DNA of 6,819 bases from an uncultured Verrucomicrobiales bacterium (GCA_937983475.1 CALJZV010000556.1:1-6819); one strand, 5' to 3'; shown: positions 1-6,451, counted from the first letter of the stretch. Notes: a model not told the origin generated them from the letters alone. A program made the numbers and translations.

Positions 1-1649
1 CGCCATTTCAGAAAATTAGCGGTGAGCATGGCTTGAATAACCACACTGGGATCCGAATCGCTGGAAAGAAACCGGATGTCCTGCTCAGGGGAGTGATCCC
101 CTTTTATATACAAGGACTCACTGGCGCGCACAGCGGCGATGCGCACCTGCGGATGAGCGTCGGCCATATTTGCCCTCAGCAACGCGGGCGTCAGCGCGTC
201 AAGACCTTCCAGCGTCCATAGTGCGTGAATTCGTTCGAGATGATTGCTACTTCTTTGCGCCAGTTTTTCGAGGGAAGGCACAACTTTTTCATCGCACCGC
301 TGGACCAGCAACTTTTGCGCTGTGTCGCGCCACCAACCGTTGGGATGGTCCAGATTGCGCACCAGTTGCGAGGCGCTTGCGTGCTGCAACCGAGGCTGCT
401 TGCCTGGTTTAAAATCATTGTGAACCAAACGCCAAATCCGGCCCCGTCCGAAATTCTTTTCCAATTCATATTGCTGCACAACTTTGCGAAGGTACGAATC
501 GGGTTTCACCCAATTACCCTCCTGGATGATGCCGCGATACATGTCCACGATGTAAAGGGTGCCATCGGGAGCGGTGGCAAGGTTGACCGGGCGGAAATTG
601 GGATCGGTAGAGCGGATGAATTCGGATTTGTCGTAAGCATTCCTCAAATAAGTGCCGCCGTCTTTAACCTCAATTTTTGCGCGCCGAATGAGCCTGCCCA
701 CGGGCTCAGCGAAGAGCATATCTCCCCGCAAGTCATGAGGGAGACGGTCTCCCCGAAAAATCTCTCCGCCGCAGGTTGCGGTAAAATGGTTGAGCGTTTT
801 GTCCTGCGGTCGGAACCGGATTTCTCCTCCCTGCACGTCTGCCAGTCCGATCAGCGGCCAGACTTCCTTAAAACCGGGTGTCAGTTCCCCCTTGATGGAG
901 AACCGCCCATAAATGAAGGGTTGTTGAAAATTGAGCGGCCCGATTTCGCCTCCCGCATTGACAAACCAAGGTTTGCCATAATCGTCCCGGGACATGCCCC
1001 ATTGGCCGCCGCTGGAAGGCGTCGCCTCCTTGATGACATTGGTCCCTTGGAGACGAAGGCGATAGTCGTTGACCGTCATGTAAAGCCAGTTGTCGAGGTT
1101 CCAGATCAACCCGCTCTGCTGGTGCTCGAGGTTGCCGCCTCGCTTTCCTCCCTTAAAAATGCGGGTTTTCCGGTCTGCCACGCCATCGTTGTTGGTGTCA
1201 GTGTAAAGCCAAAGGTCATTGGAATCGGTTTCGTTGATGATAAGGCCGTCGGCAACTGGCAGAATCATCCGGGGCAGCACCAAGTTATCGGCAAATATGC
1301 TGTGACGATCAAAAACGCCGTTCCGTTTGCTGGACCAATGGAGGGAAACGCACCCCTTGTTGAGGTGCTGGTCATTGCAATGAATGTCCTGCATGTACGT
1401 GCGCATTTCCGCGACAAACATCCTGCCGTCGCCATCAAACGCCACAGCCACCGGCTCGCTGATTATCGGGTCGCTGACGACCAATTCGAGGCGGTACCCC
1501 TGAGGAAGCACAAAGGTCTTGGCCTGCTCCTCGGGAGAAAGATACGCAGTGGGCTGAGTCACAAAGGCGTTGGTTTTGTCCATGCCGATGACCAAACCGC
1601 AGCCAAGCGACAGGCCAAAAAATAAACTGAGCAGATAAGCTGATTTCAT
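1..1649 (-). CDS. PVC-type membrane-bound dehydrogenase with HEAT-like repeats (3' end outside window)
   Basis: The minus strand is open without a stop from the ATG at 1649 to the window edge: 549 codons, C-terminus missing. Residues 1-23 look like a Sec signal (one Lys, then a hydrophobic run); the Cys at 17 (SLGC) is a poor lipobox. Residues about 50-410 resemble the glucose/sorbosone-dehydrogenase-like beta-propeller of the family called 'putative membrane-bound dehydrogenase' (TIGR02604 type): GYRLELVVSDP (51-61), a DTNNDGVAD calcium-loop-like stretch (151-159), APDGTLYIVDMYRGIIQ (360-376) and GRGRIWRL (401-408). Residues about 425-515 are HEAT-like helical repeats, including HPNGWWRDTAQKLL (435-448). 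Family members usually continue into a C-terminal cytochrome c-like heme domain; no CxxCH occurs in the visible part, so that is expected beyond position 1. Substrate unknown; probably a sugar or alcohol oxidised in the periplasm. It lies 92 bp downstream of the sulfatase on the same strand. No clear Shine-Dalgarno precedes the ATG. Family is confident, reaction is not. Confidence 0.9.
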   Translation of the reverse strand, partial: MKSAYLLSLFFGLSLGCGLVIGMDKTNAFVTQPTAYLSPEEQAKTFVLPQGYRLELVVSDPIISEPVAVAFDGDGRMFVAEMRTYMQDIHCNDQHLNKGCVSLHWSSKRNGVFDRHSIFADNLVLPRMILPVADGLIINETDSNDLWLYTDTNNDGVADRKTRIFKGGKRGGNLEHQQSGLIWNLDNWLYMTVNDYRLRLQGTNVIKEATPSSGGQWGMSRDDYGKPWFVNAGGEIGPLNFQQPFIYGRFSIKGELTPGFKEVWPLIGLADVQGGEIRFRPQDKTLNHFTATCGGEIFRGDRLPHDLRGDMLFAEPVGRLIRRAKIEVKDGGTYLRNAYDKSEFIRSTDPNFRPVNLATAPDGTLYIVDMYRGIIQEGNWVKPDSYLRKVVQQYELEKNFGRGRIWRLVHNDFKPGKQPRLQHASASQLVRNLDHPNGWWRDTAQKLLVQRCDEKVVPSLEKLAQRSSNHLERIHALWTLEGLDALTPALLRANMADAHPQVRIAAVRASESLYIKGDHSPEQDIRFLSSDSDPSVVIQAMLTANFLKW

Positions 1650-1741
1650 CCGGAACAGTGTAATTGAAATGAGTCTGACGCCGGATTTGAAGAAAAAGTT
1701 CAAGGAAGGCAATTTTGGTTTCCTGCCAAATGAACTCGGAG

Positions 1742-3139
1742 TCATCGAGCGTCGCTTTTTATTGGCAAACCGCGTTCTCTCAAAACTCCTTCGTGCCAGC
1801 GCGAGAATTCCTCGGCAAGTCGCTGGGTCAGGCTTTTTTTGGAGGTTGCTTGGTCATGACTTTCGGCAATGTCGCGTTTGAGATCGTAAAGTTCCCATGC
1901 CGACTCTTTGGATGAGCGGACGATTTTCCAGCGGCCTTTGCGCATGGCCTGCCAGTGCTCGTCCTTGTTTTGTTTCCAAACCCAGTGAAGCGCCTTGTGA
2001 GGAGATTTTTGTTTGCCAGAGAGAATCCGAAGCATGTCCTTGCCATCCACTGTTCGGTTCTTAGGAAGGGCCCCTCCCGCTGCGGAAACCAATGTCGGAA
2101 GCACGTCCAGGCTCGACAGCATTTCATTGCATGTGCCTGGTCTGAGTTTGTCCGGCCACCGAAAAATTGCCGGAACGCGTACCCCGCCCTCGTAGGTAGT
2201 AACGCCTCCCTCGCGCAATGGCCGGTTGGACTGCACTTCCAAACCGCGTAACGGACGCATGAAGGCGCCGTTGTCCGATATCAACAGGACAAACGTGCGC
2301 TCTCGCAGTTGCAAATCCTCAAGGGTTTTCAATAGCCGGCCAATGGCGTCATCCAACGCAGCCAGTGTGGCAAGAAAACGTAGTTTGGGGTCGGTTTCAT
2401 TCGGCGGTGCGCCAAAAAGCGCGAGGTATTTCGACGGCACTTGCCACTCAATTTTCTCATCCGAAGTCACATTGGCGCCACTGACAAAATGAACGGCATT
2501 GAATGGCAAATAAACAAACCAGGGCTTGTCCTTGTGCCGGTGAATGAAATCTGCAGCCGCGACTGCAAAAATATCGGTTGAATACTGGCCGCTCAGGTCC
2601 ACCGCTTCAACGCCGCTTCGCATGTCGTTTTGGCCGTGATACAGGTGCTTGAAATAGTGGATGTTGCCCGAGGCGTGCCCCAGAAACTCGTCGAACCCGC
2701 GCTCGGTTGGACGCGCCCCCGGCCCGAATCCCAGGTTCCATTTGCCAAAGGCCCCGGTCGCGTATCCAAGCGGCTTGAGGTATTGGGGCAGGATCATTTC
2801 CTCAAGAGGCAGGCCAAAGCCGCTCATATTTTGTTTGGGATTCAATTGGAAATTCAATCCGGTGCGTTCGGGGTGCCGCCCCGTCAGGATGGCGCCTCTT
2901 GAAGGCGTGCAACTGGGTGAAGCGATATAAAAATCCGTGCATCGGATACCCTCCGAGGCGAGCCTGTCGATATGCGGAGTTCGGACATGCGGATTCCCAT
3001 AGCAACCAAGGTCGCCGTATCCGAGGTTATCGACAAATATAAGCAGGAAATTGGGCTTGGCGACTGACAAAGGGGCAGCCTGAATGTCGTTGGCAAGCGA
3101 AAGATGAAGCCCTATTGCGAAAAGAATCAACCGGCGCAT
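1742..3139 (-). CDS. Secreted formylglycine-dependent sulfatase (arylsulfatase family)
   Basis: A 465-residue sulfatase of the alkaline-phosphatase-like superfamily, predicted to hydrolyse sulfate esters in the periplasm or outside the cell. The ATG at 3139 is chosen because it opens a clean signal peptide (MRRLILFAIG, likely cleaved near residue 20-22) and has GAGGGG just upstream; in-frame starts at 3175 and 3184 (TTG) would bury that signal. Motifs: FVDNLGYGDLG (35-45, metal site), SCTPSRGAILTGR (76-88) with C77 as the formylglycine precursor and R81, GKWNLG (132-137), H217 in AVHF, SDNGAF (288-293, metal D289/N290), TTYEGGVRVP (314-323). Length is normal. Oddities: N38 in place of the usual second metal Asp, N135 where GKWHLG has His, and Gly at 312 where many relatives have the Lys of REGKGTT. 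It therefore may belong to a divergent subfamily or have altered activity. A formylglycine-generating enzyme must be encoded elsewhere. Substrate unknown; the neighbouring exported dehydrogenase suggests joint breakdown of a sulfated glycan or other organosulfate. Confidence 0.93.
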   Translation of the reverse strand: MRRLILFAIGLHLSLANDIQAAPLSVAKPNFLLIFVDNLGYGDLGCYGNPHVRTPHIDRLASEGIRCTDFYIASPSCTPSRGAILTGRHPERTGLNFQLNPKQNMSGFGLPLEEMILPQYLKPLGYATGAFGKWNLGFGPGARPTERGFDEFLGHASGNIHYFKHLYHGQNDMRSGVEAVDLSGQYSTDIFAVAAADFIHRHKDKPWFVYLPFNAVHFVSGANVTSDEKIEWQVPSKYLALFGAPPNETDPKLRFLATLAALDDAIGRLLKTLEDLQLRERTFVLLISDNGAFMRPLRGLEVQSNRPLREGGVTTYEGGVRVPAIFRWPDKLRPGTCNEMLSSLDVLPTLVSAAGGALPKNRTVDGKDMLRILSGKQKSPHKALHWVWKQNKDEHWQAMRKGRWKIVRSSKESAWELYDLKRDIAESHDQATSKKSLTQRLAEEFSRWHEGVLRERGLPIKSDAR

Positions 3140-3143
3140 ACCA

Positions 3144-3149
3144 CCCCTC
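3144..3149 (-). promoter_or_regulatory. Ribosome binding site of the sulfatase gene
   Basis: GAGGGG on the minus strand lies 4 nt before the ATG at 3139. It supports that codon over the upstream in-frame ATG at 3175 and TTG at 3184. The spacer is shorter than usual, so the assignment is moderate. I saw no convincing sigma70 promoter for the sulfatase in 3150-3229. Confidence 0.5.
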
Positions 3150-3229
3150 GTAAATGTTTCACTGGGTTTGTCCATCAAAAACAATGGTCAGGGGTGAGCC
3201 CCCCCTTAAAAAACAGCCCGAATCTCCGC

Positions 3230-3258
3230 TTGACCCACCGCAGACCGAAACCTATTCT
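3230..3258 (+). promoter_or_regulatory. Sigma70-like promoter of the ilvB leader
   Basis: TTGACC (3230-3235, 5 of 6 matches to the -35 consensus) is separated by exactly 17 bp from TATTCT (3253-3258, 4 of 6 matches to the -10 consensus). A start site 6-8 bp past the -10 box falls near 3264-3267, at or just before the first ATG of the valine-rich leader peptide. The position is thus what an attenuated ilvB operon needs. Prediction from sequence only; the -10 box is imperfect. Confidence 0.6.
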
Positions 3259-3266
3259 GGCCGACA

Positions 3267-3362
3267 ATGCAAATAATGGTGCCGCAAGAAAATGTTGTAG
3301 CCCGGGCAGTCGCCGCAGTCGTAGTAGTCGGCGAAACTGCCGCTGGGTCTTGTCGCGCATAA
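3267..3362 (+). CDS. Valine-rich leader peptide of the ilvB attenuator
   Basis: A short open frame of 31 codons from ATG 3267, or 28 codons from the in-frame ATG at 3276, ending in TAA at 3360-3362. In the longer form it has 8 valines and 7 alanines, no leucine and one isoleucine (before the second ATG). Four valine codons stand in a row (GTC GTA GTA GTC, 3318-3329), with two more at 3294-3299. It resembles in design, not necessarily in descent, the ivbL leader of E. coli ilvB. Its role would be to report charged Val-tRNA: a ribosome stalled on the Val run alters folding of the downstream RNA. The peptide itself probably has no other job. No Shine-Dalgarno is visible before either ATG, and the predicted transcription start is almost at 3267, so translation may be leaderless. 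It is followed within 15 nt by the terminator 5' arm and precedes ilvB by 85 bp. Confidence 0.8.
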   Translation: MQIMVPQENVVARAVAAVVVVGETAAGSCRA

Positions 3363-3389
3363 CAGCAGCTTTAGACAAAAACCCACGGC
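3301..3389 (+). promoter_or_regulatory. Attenuator: protector hairpin and competing antiterminator
   Basis: Two alternative folds can be drawn. Protector (1:2): CCC 3301-3303 with GGG 3345-3347, GGCAGT 3305-3310 with ACTGCC 3336-3341, GCCG 3312-3315 with CGGC 3329-3332; the Val codon run sits in the loop. Antiterminator (2:3): GCCG 3339-3342 with CGGC 3386-3389, bulged C3343, TGGGT 3344-3348 with ACCCA 3381-3385, a small internal loop, TTGT 3350-3353 with ACAA 3375-3378, 13 bp in all. The antiterminator uses the same bases (3377-3389) as the 5' arm of the terminator, and its 5' arm overlaps the protector, so the folds are mutually exclusive. A ribosome stalled at 3318-3329 disrupts the protector and frees 3339-3353; a ribosome reaching the stop at 3360 covers that strand and lets the terminator form. 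Pairings were found by eye; energies were not computed. Confidence 0.75.
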
Positions 3390-3411
3390 TGGAAACGGTC
3401 GTGGGTTTTTT
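3377..3411 (+). terminator. Intrinsic terminator of the ilvB attenuator
   Basis: Bases 3377-3391 pair with 3396-3410 in an uninterrupted 15-bp stem (two G-T wobbles at 3388/3399 and 3390/3397) closed by a GAAA tetraloop (3392-3395). The GC core CCCACGGC is followed by six T (3406-3411). It ends 36 bp before the ilvB start codon and lies after the leader peptide stop, so it is placed to abort transcription before ilvB rather than to end a preceding gene: the gene upstream, the sulfatase, points the other way. Confidence 0.88.
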
Positions 3412-3431
3412 GTTCGCCCGACCGGCAGCCC

Positions 3432-3440
3432 AAGAGAGAG
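3432..3440 (+). promoter_or_regulatory. Purine-rich ribosome binding site of ilvB
   Basis: AAGAGAGAG ends 7 nt before the ATG at 3448. It is a partial Shine-Dalgarno match (GAGAG rather than GGAGG). It supports the start at 3448 over the internal Met at codon 21. Confidence 0.5.
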
Positions 3441-3447
3441 AAAACAC

Positions 3448-5304
3448 ATGAATACAAAGACCGAATCGAAGAAAAAAAACGCAAAGCGATCAGAAGTTGG
3501 TGAACCGATGCTGGGCCGGGACATTCTCGTGCGGGCCTTGGAGCGCGAAGGCGTGGAGTGTATTTTCGCCTACCCCGGCGGCGCCAGCATGGAAATTCAC
3601 CAGTCGCTGACCAAGTCAAAAATCCGCACGATTCTCCCTCGCCATGAGCAAGGCGGCTCTTTTGCCGCAGAAGGTTATGCCCGGGCAACCGGCAAACCCG
3701 GCGTGTGCATGGCCACCAGCGGCCCGGGCGCCACCAATCTGGTAACGGCCATCGCCGACGCCTACATGGACTCCATTCCTCTCATCGCCATCACCGGCCA
3801 AGTGCCTCAGGCGATGATCGGCAAGGGCGCTTTTCAGGAAACGGACTTCTTCGGCATGACGCTGCCGGTCGTCAAGCACAGTTACCTGATCACCGACATC
3901 AAGGACATCGCACGCATTGTCAAAGAGGCGTTTCATATTGCCCAATCAGGGCGGCCCGGCCCCGTGGTGATTGATTTCCCCAAAAACATTCAGCAGCAGA
4001 CGGCACAGCCGGTGTGGCCAAAGGAAGTGCAGATTCGCGGCTACAATCCACTCCGCAAGGCCGACGACCTGTCCCTTAACGAAATCATCGGGTTGATCGA
4101 GAAAGCTGAGCGCCCGGTGCTGTATTGCGGCGGTGGCATCATTTCCGGCAACGCCGCAGAGGAATTGCGGAAGTTTGCCGAGGCCACGCAGATTCCAGTC
4201 ACCACCACAATCATGGGCTGCGGTGTGTTTCCCGAAACCCATCCGCTTTCCTTGCGCTGGCTGGGCATGCATGGCGCGGCTTACGCCAACTGGGCAGTCA
4301 GCGGGGAATTCAAGCATCGCGCCAGCATCAACGAGCCGATGCAGAAGATCAAGGAGGGCGCGGACCTTCTGCTGGCCTTCGGCGTCCGGTTTGATGACCG
4401 GGTGACCGGCAAGGTGGATGAGTTTTGCAAGACCGGGACCATCGTTCACATTGATATCGACCAGTCCGAGCACAACAAGAACCGGAAAGTGCATTTGGCC
4501 ATCGAGAGCGACATCAAATTCGCACTTCAGCGCCTAAACGAAATGATCAAGCGCCGTTCGGTCCAGAAGAAATTCAACGCTTGGCACGCGCAAATCGCGG
4601 AGTGGAAGTCACGCGCACCGCTCAAATACGGCATCACCGAGGAGGTAATACGCTCGGAGCACATGCAAGACCATTTGATGGGCAAGGAAAGCGAGGTCAT
4701 CCTGCCGCAGCATGCCATTGAACTGCTCTATGAGCTTACCAAAGGTGATGCCATCATTACCACTGGAGTCGGCCAGCACCAGATGTGGGCCGGCCAGTGG
4801 TATAAATATAAATTCCCCCGCCAGTTCCTGACCAGCGCCGGCTTGGGCGCAATGGGTTACGGCTATCCTGCCGCGTTGGGTGCCAAAGTCGCCTTTCCCG
4901 GCAAGCAGGTGGTAGACATCGACGGCGACGGATCCTTCCTGATGAACATCCAGGAACTTGCCACCGCACACATCGAAAAAATCGCCGCCAAGGCGCTGGT
5001 TCTGAACAATCAGCACTTGGGCATGGTGGTGCAATGGGAGGATCGTTTCTTCAAGGGCAATCGCGGGCACACGTACCTGGGCGACCCGGAAAATCGGCAG
5101 CAAATCTACCCGGATTTTGTGTCGATGTCCCGAGCCTTCAATGTTCCGGCCGAGCGGGTGATGTACAAGAGCCAGTTGCGCGCGGCGATGCAACGCATGC
5201 TCGACTCCGACGAGCCATACGTGCTCGATGTCATCTGTCCCTATACCGAACACGTGCTGCCGTTCATTCCCGCCGGCAAAACCGTGGCGGACATGATTTA
5301 TTAA
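3448..5304 (+). CDS. ilvB: Acetolactate synthase (acetohydroxyacid synthase), large catalytic subunit
   Basis: A 618-residue TPP enzyme of valine, leucine and isoleucine biosynthesis; it condenses two pyruvates to 2-acetolactate, or pyruvate with 2-oxobutyrate, in the cytoplasm. After a Lys-rich leader of about 20 residues the three-domain fold is complete. N-terminal pyrimidine-binding domain: AYPGGASMEIHQ (41-52), catalytic E67 in RHEQGG, ATSGPGATNL (89-98), ITGQVP (115-120). Middle FAD-binding domain: GVRFDDRVTGK (312-322). C-terminal pyrophosphate domain: GDGSF (493-497) and NN at 520-521, which bind Mg-TPP, then MVVQWEDRF (526-534). Length is slightly above the usual 560-600 because of the N-terminal tail and an apparent insertion of about 19 residues at 286-304, just before the FAD motif. 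No small subunit (ilvN/ilvH) or ilvC lies next to it; a terminator follows at once, so the regulatory subunit must be elsewhere. Expression is probably set by the valine attenuator upstream. The RHEQ, FAD and GDG-NN motifs favour biosynthetic AHAS over catabolic AlsS or other TPP enzymes. Confidence 0.97.
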   Translation: MNTKTESKKKNAKRSEVGEPMLGRDILVRALEREGVECIFAYPGGASMEIHQSLTKSKIRTILPRHEQGGSFAAEGYARATGKPGVCMATSGPGATNLVTAIADAYMDSIPLIAITGQVPQAMIGKGAFQETDFFGMTLPVVKHSYLITDIKDIARIVKEAFHIAQSGRPGPVVIDFPKNIQQQTAQPVWPKEVQIRGYNPLRKADDLSLNEIIGLIEKAERPVLYCGGGIISGNAAEELRKFAEATQIPVTTTIMGCGVFPETHPLSLRWLGMHGAAYANWAVSGEFKHRASINEPMQKIKEGADLLLAFGVRFDDRVTGKVDEFCKTGTIVHIDIDQSEHNKNRKVHLAIESDIKFALQRLNEMIKRRSVQKKFNAWHAQIAEWKSRAPLKYGITEEVIRSEHMQDHLMGKESEVILPQHAIELLYELTKGDAIITTGVGQHQMWAGQWYKYKFPRQFLTSAGLGAMGYGYPAALGAKVAFPGKQVVDIDGDGSFLMNIQELATAHIEKIAAKALVLNNQHLGMVVQWEDRFFKGNRGHTYLGDPENRQQIYPDFVSMSRAFNVPAERVMYKSQLRAAMQRMLDSDEPYVLDVICPYTEHVLPFIPAGKTVADMIY

Positions 5305-5312
5305 TGCTCCAC

Positions 5313-5355
5313 CGGCGAACTCGTGTATGGGATGCGGGTTCGCCGTTTTATATTT
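5313..5355 (+). terminator. Intrinsic terminator after ilvB
   Basis: CGGCGAACTCG (5313-5323) pairs with CGGGTTCGCCG (5335-5345), 11 bp with one G-T wobble and an 11-nt loop, followed by TTTTATATTT. It starts 8 bp past the ilvB stop codon, so ilvB is most likely monocistronic. It also argues against the in-frame ATG at 5327 as the start of the next gene, because that ATG lies in the hairpin loop. Confidence 0.85.
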
Positions 5356-5398
5356 CAACAGGCTTGTCGCCGGTTGTTCATCTGATACCGTCTCGCGC

Positions 5399-6451
5399 AT
5401 GTTAAGACTGTTTCCTTGGATTGCCGCTATGGCGGTTTGTTTCTCAACCGGAGCCGCCGAGCGGGTCTTTGATTTCAGCCAGCTTCCTTTGGGAGAAACG
5501 CCAACCGGTTTCACCAGCACCGTGACTGGCGAGGGTGGGCCTGGAAACTGGAAAATTATTGAAGCCGAAGTGCCCTCGTTGATGGCGCCACTCTCCCCCA
5601 ACGCCCCCAGCGGGTCCAAGCGCCGAGTGCTGGCTCAATTGTCAACCAACGCAGCGGATGAGCGGTTTCCCTTATTGATTTACAACGATGAGGTTTACGG
5701 CGATTTCACGCTGAACATGCGCTTTAACTGCGCGGACGGAAAGGCCGAACAAATGGCCGGCATCGCCTTCCGGATTCAGGACGAAAAAAACTACTACATC
5801 GTCAGGGCCAGCGCCAAGGGCAACACGTTCCGGTTTTATAAGTTTGTCAATGGAATGCGCAGCGCACCCATCGGGCCGGAAATTCAAATTCCTTCCGGCG
5901 TCTGGCATGAGATGACCGTGGAATGCAAGGGCAACCAGATTCGCTGCCTGTTAAACGGCAAGGAGGCCATTCCTGCCTTGACCGACAACTCCTTCACCCA
6001 CGGCAAGATTGGTTTTTGGACAAAATCCGATTCCGTCAGCTACTTCACCGAAGCTAGGATTGTTTACAAGCCGCGCGAACCTCTCGCTCAAGTGGCGGTT
6101 CGGGAAATGATGCAACGATATCCCAAGCTAATTGGCCTCAAAATCCATGCTTTCGACAGCGAAAACAAAATTCGTCTCATCGCAAGCAGTGACGAAAGCG
6201 AAACCGGCAAGGAAGGCAGCGATGTTGAGGAAAATGTCATCCGCAAGGAGATGTTTTACTACGTAAAAGGCGCGCAGAACGTGTCGGTCATCATGCCCCT
6301 TCGCGACCGCAACGGAGAAGCGGTGGCAGCCCTGCGAGTCATCCTAAAGGCTTTTCCCGGCCAGACTGAGAAGAACGCGGTCGCCCGGGCCATGCCCATT
6401 AATCAACAAATCACCAAGCGGCTTCGAGCCGCCAAGGATTTATACGAATAG
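5399..6451 (+). CDS. Secreted protein, LamG/DUF1080-like domain plus possible Cache-like domain
   Basis: A 350-residue protein of unknown function. The ATG at 5399 is chosen over the in-frame ATG at 5327 because it opens a standard signal peptide (LFPWIAAMAVCF, likely cut after STGAA at 20) and 5327 lies in the preceding terminator. Residues about 22-225 look like a concanavalin A-like beta-sandwich (LamG or DUF1080/3-keto-disaccharide hydrolase type): FDFSQLPLG (24-32), GDFTLNMRF (101-109), MAGIAFRIQDEKNYYIVRA (119-137), GVWHEMTVECKG (167-178), LLNGKE (184-189), HGKIGFWTKSDS (201-212). Such domains bind or act on carbohydrates. Residues about 228-350 differ: a helix, then strands ending in VSVIMPLRDRNGEAVAALRV (295-314), a pattern like the end of extracellular Cache sensor domains; this second assignment is tentative. 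No membrane segment follows, so it is not a complete receptor. No clear Shine-Dalgarno is seen. It probably has its own promoter, since a terminator separates it from ilvB. Expression as a real protein is well supported; function is not. Confidence 0.8.
   Translation: MLRLFPWIAAMAVCFSTGAAERVFDFSQLPLGETPTGFTSTVTGEGGPGNWKIIEAEVPSLMAPLSPNAPSGSKRRVLAQLSTNAADERFPLLIYNDEVYGDFTLNMRFNCADGKAEQMAGIAFRIQDEKNYYIVRASAKGNTFRFYKFVNGMRSAPIGPEIQIPSGVWHEMTVECKGNQIRCLLNGKEAIPALTDNSFTHGKIGFWTKSDSVSYFTEARIVYKPREPLAQVAVREMMQRYPKLIGLKIHAFDSENKIRLIASSDESETGKEGSDVEENVIRKEMFYYVKGAQNVSVIMPLRDRNGEAVAALRVILKAFPGQTEKNAVARAMPINQQITKRLRAAKDLYE

Noticed and set aside
225..1625. A 466-codon open frame on the plus strand
   Set aside because: It lies wholly antisense to the dehydrogenase gene, whose minus-strand translation has a signal peptide, recognisable family motifs and HEAT-like repeats. 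The plus-strand product shows no motif I recognise and is a codon-bias shadow.
1650..1741. Possible hairpins between the sulfatase and dehydrogenase genes (for example TTGAA 1687-1691 with TTCAA 1699-1703)
   Set aside because: Stems are only 5 bp and AT-rich or broken by mismatches; not enough to call a terminator or promoter.
3191..3210. GGGG/CCCC inverted repeat near the sulfatase upstream region, next to runs of C and A
   Set aside because: The stem is only 4 bp with a 4-nt loop, and there is no properly placed T-run on either strand; treated as low-complexity sequence.
3264..3447. T-box or other riboswitch in the ilvB leader
   Set aside because: No T-box antiterminator consensus or known riboswitch core was seen, and the Val-rich frame plus competing hairpins explain the region better.
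3104..3451. A 115-codon plus-strand frame across the divergent intergenic region
   Set aside because: It overlaps the sulfatase start antisense, the ilvB promoter, the leader peptide and the terminator in a different frame, and its Arg/Ser-rich product has no recognisable feature.
5364..5389. TTGTCG and GATACC as a promoter for the LamG-like gene
   Set aside because: The spacer is 14 bp and the -10 match is poor; an independent promoter is likely but cannot be placed.
5327..5398. An N-terminal extension of the LamG-like gene from ATG 5327
   Set aside because: The ATG sits in the loop of the ilvB terminator and the added 24 residues would precede an otherwise normal signal peptide starting at 5399.
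4609..5619. A 336-codon open frame on the minus strand
   Set aside because: It is antisense to the C-terminal domain of ilvB, crosses the ilvB terminator and runs into the next gene; no recognisable domain.
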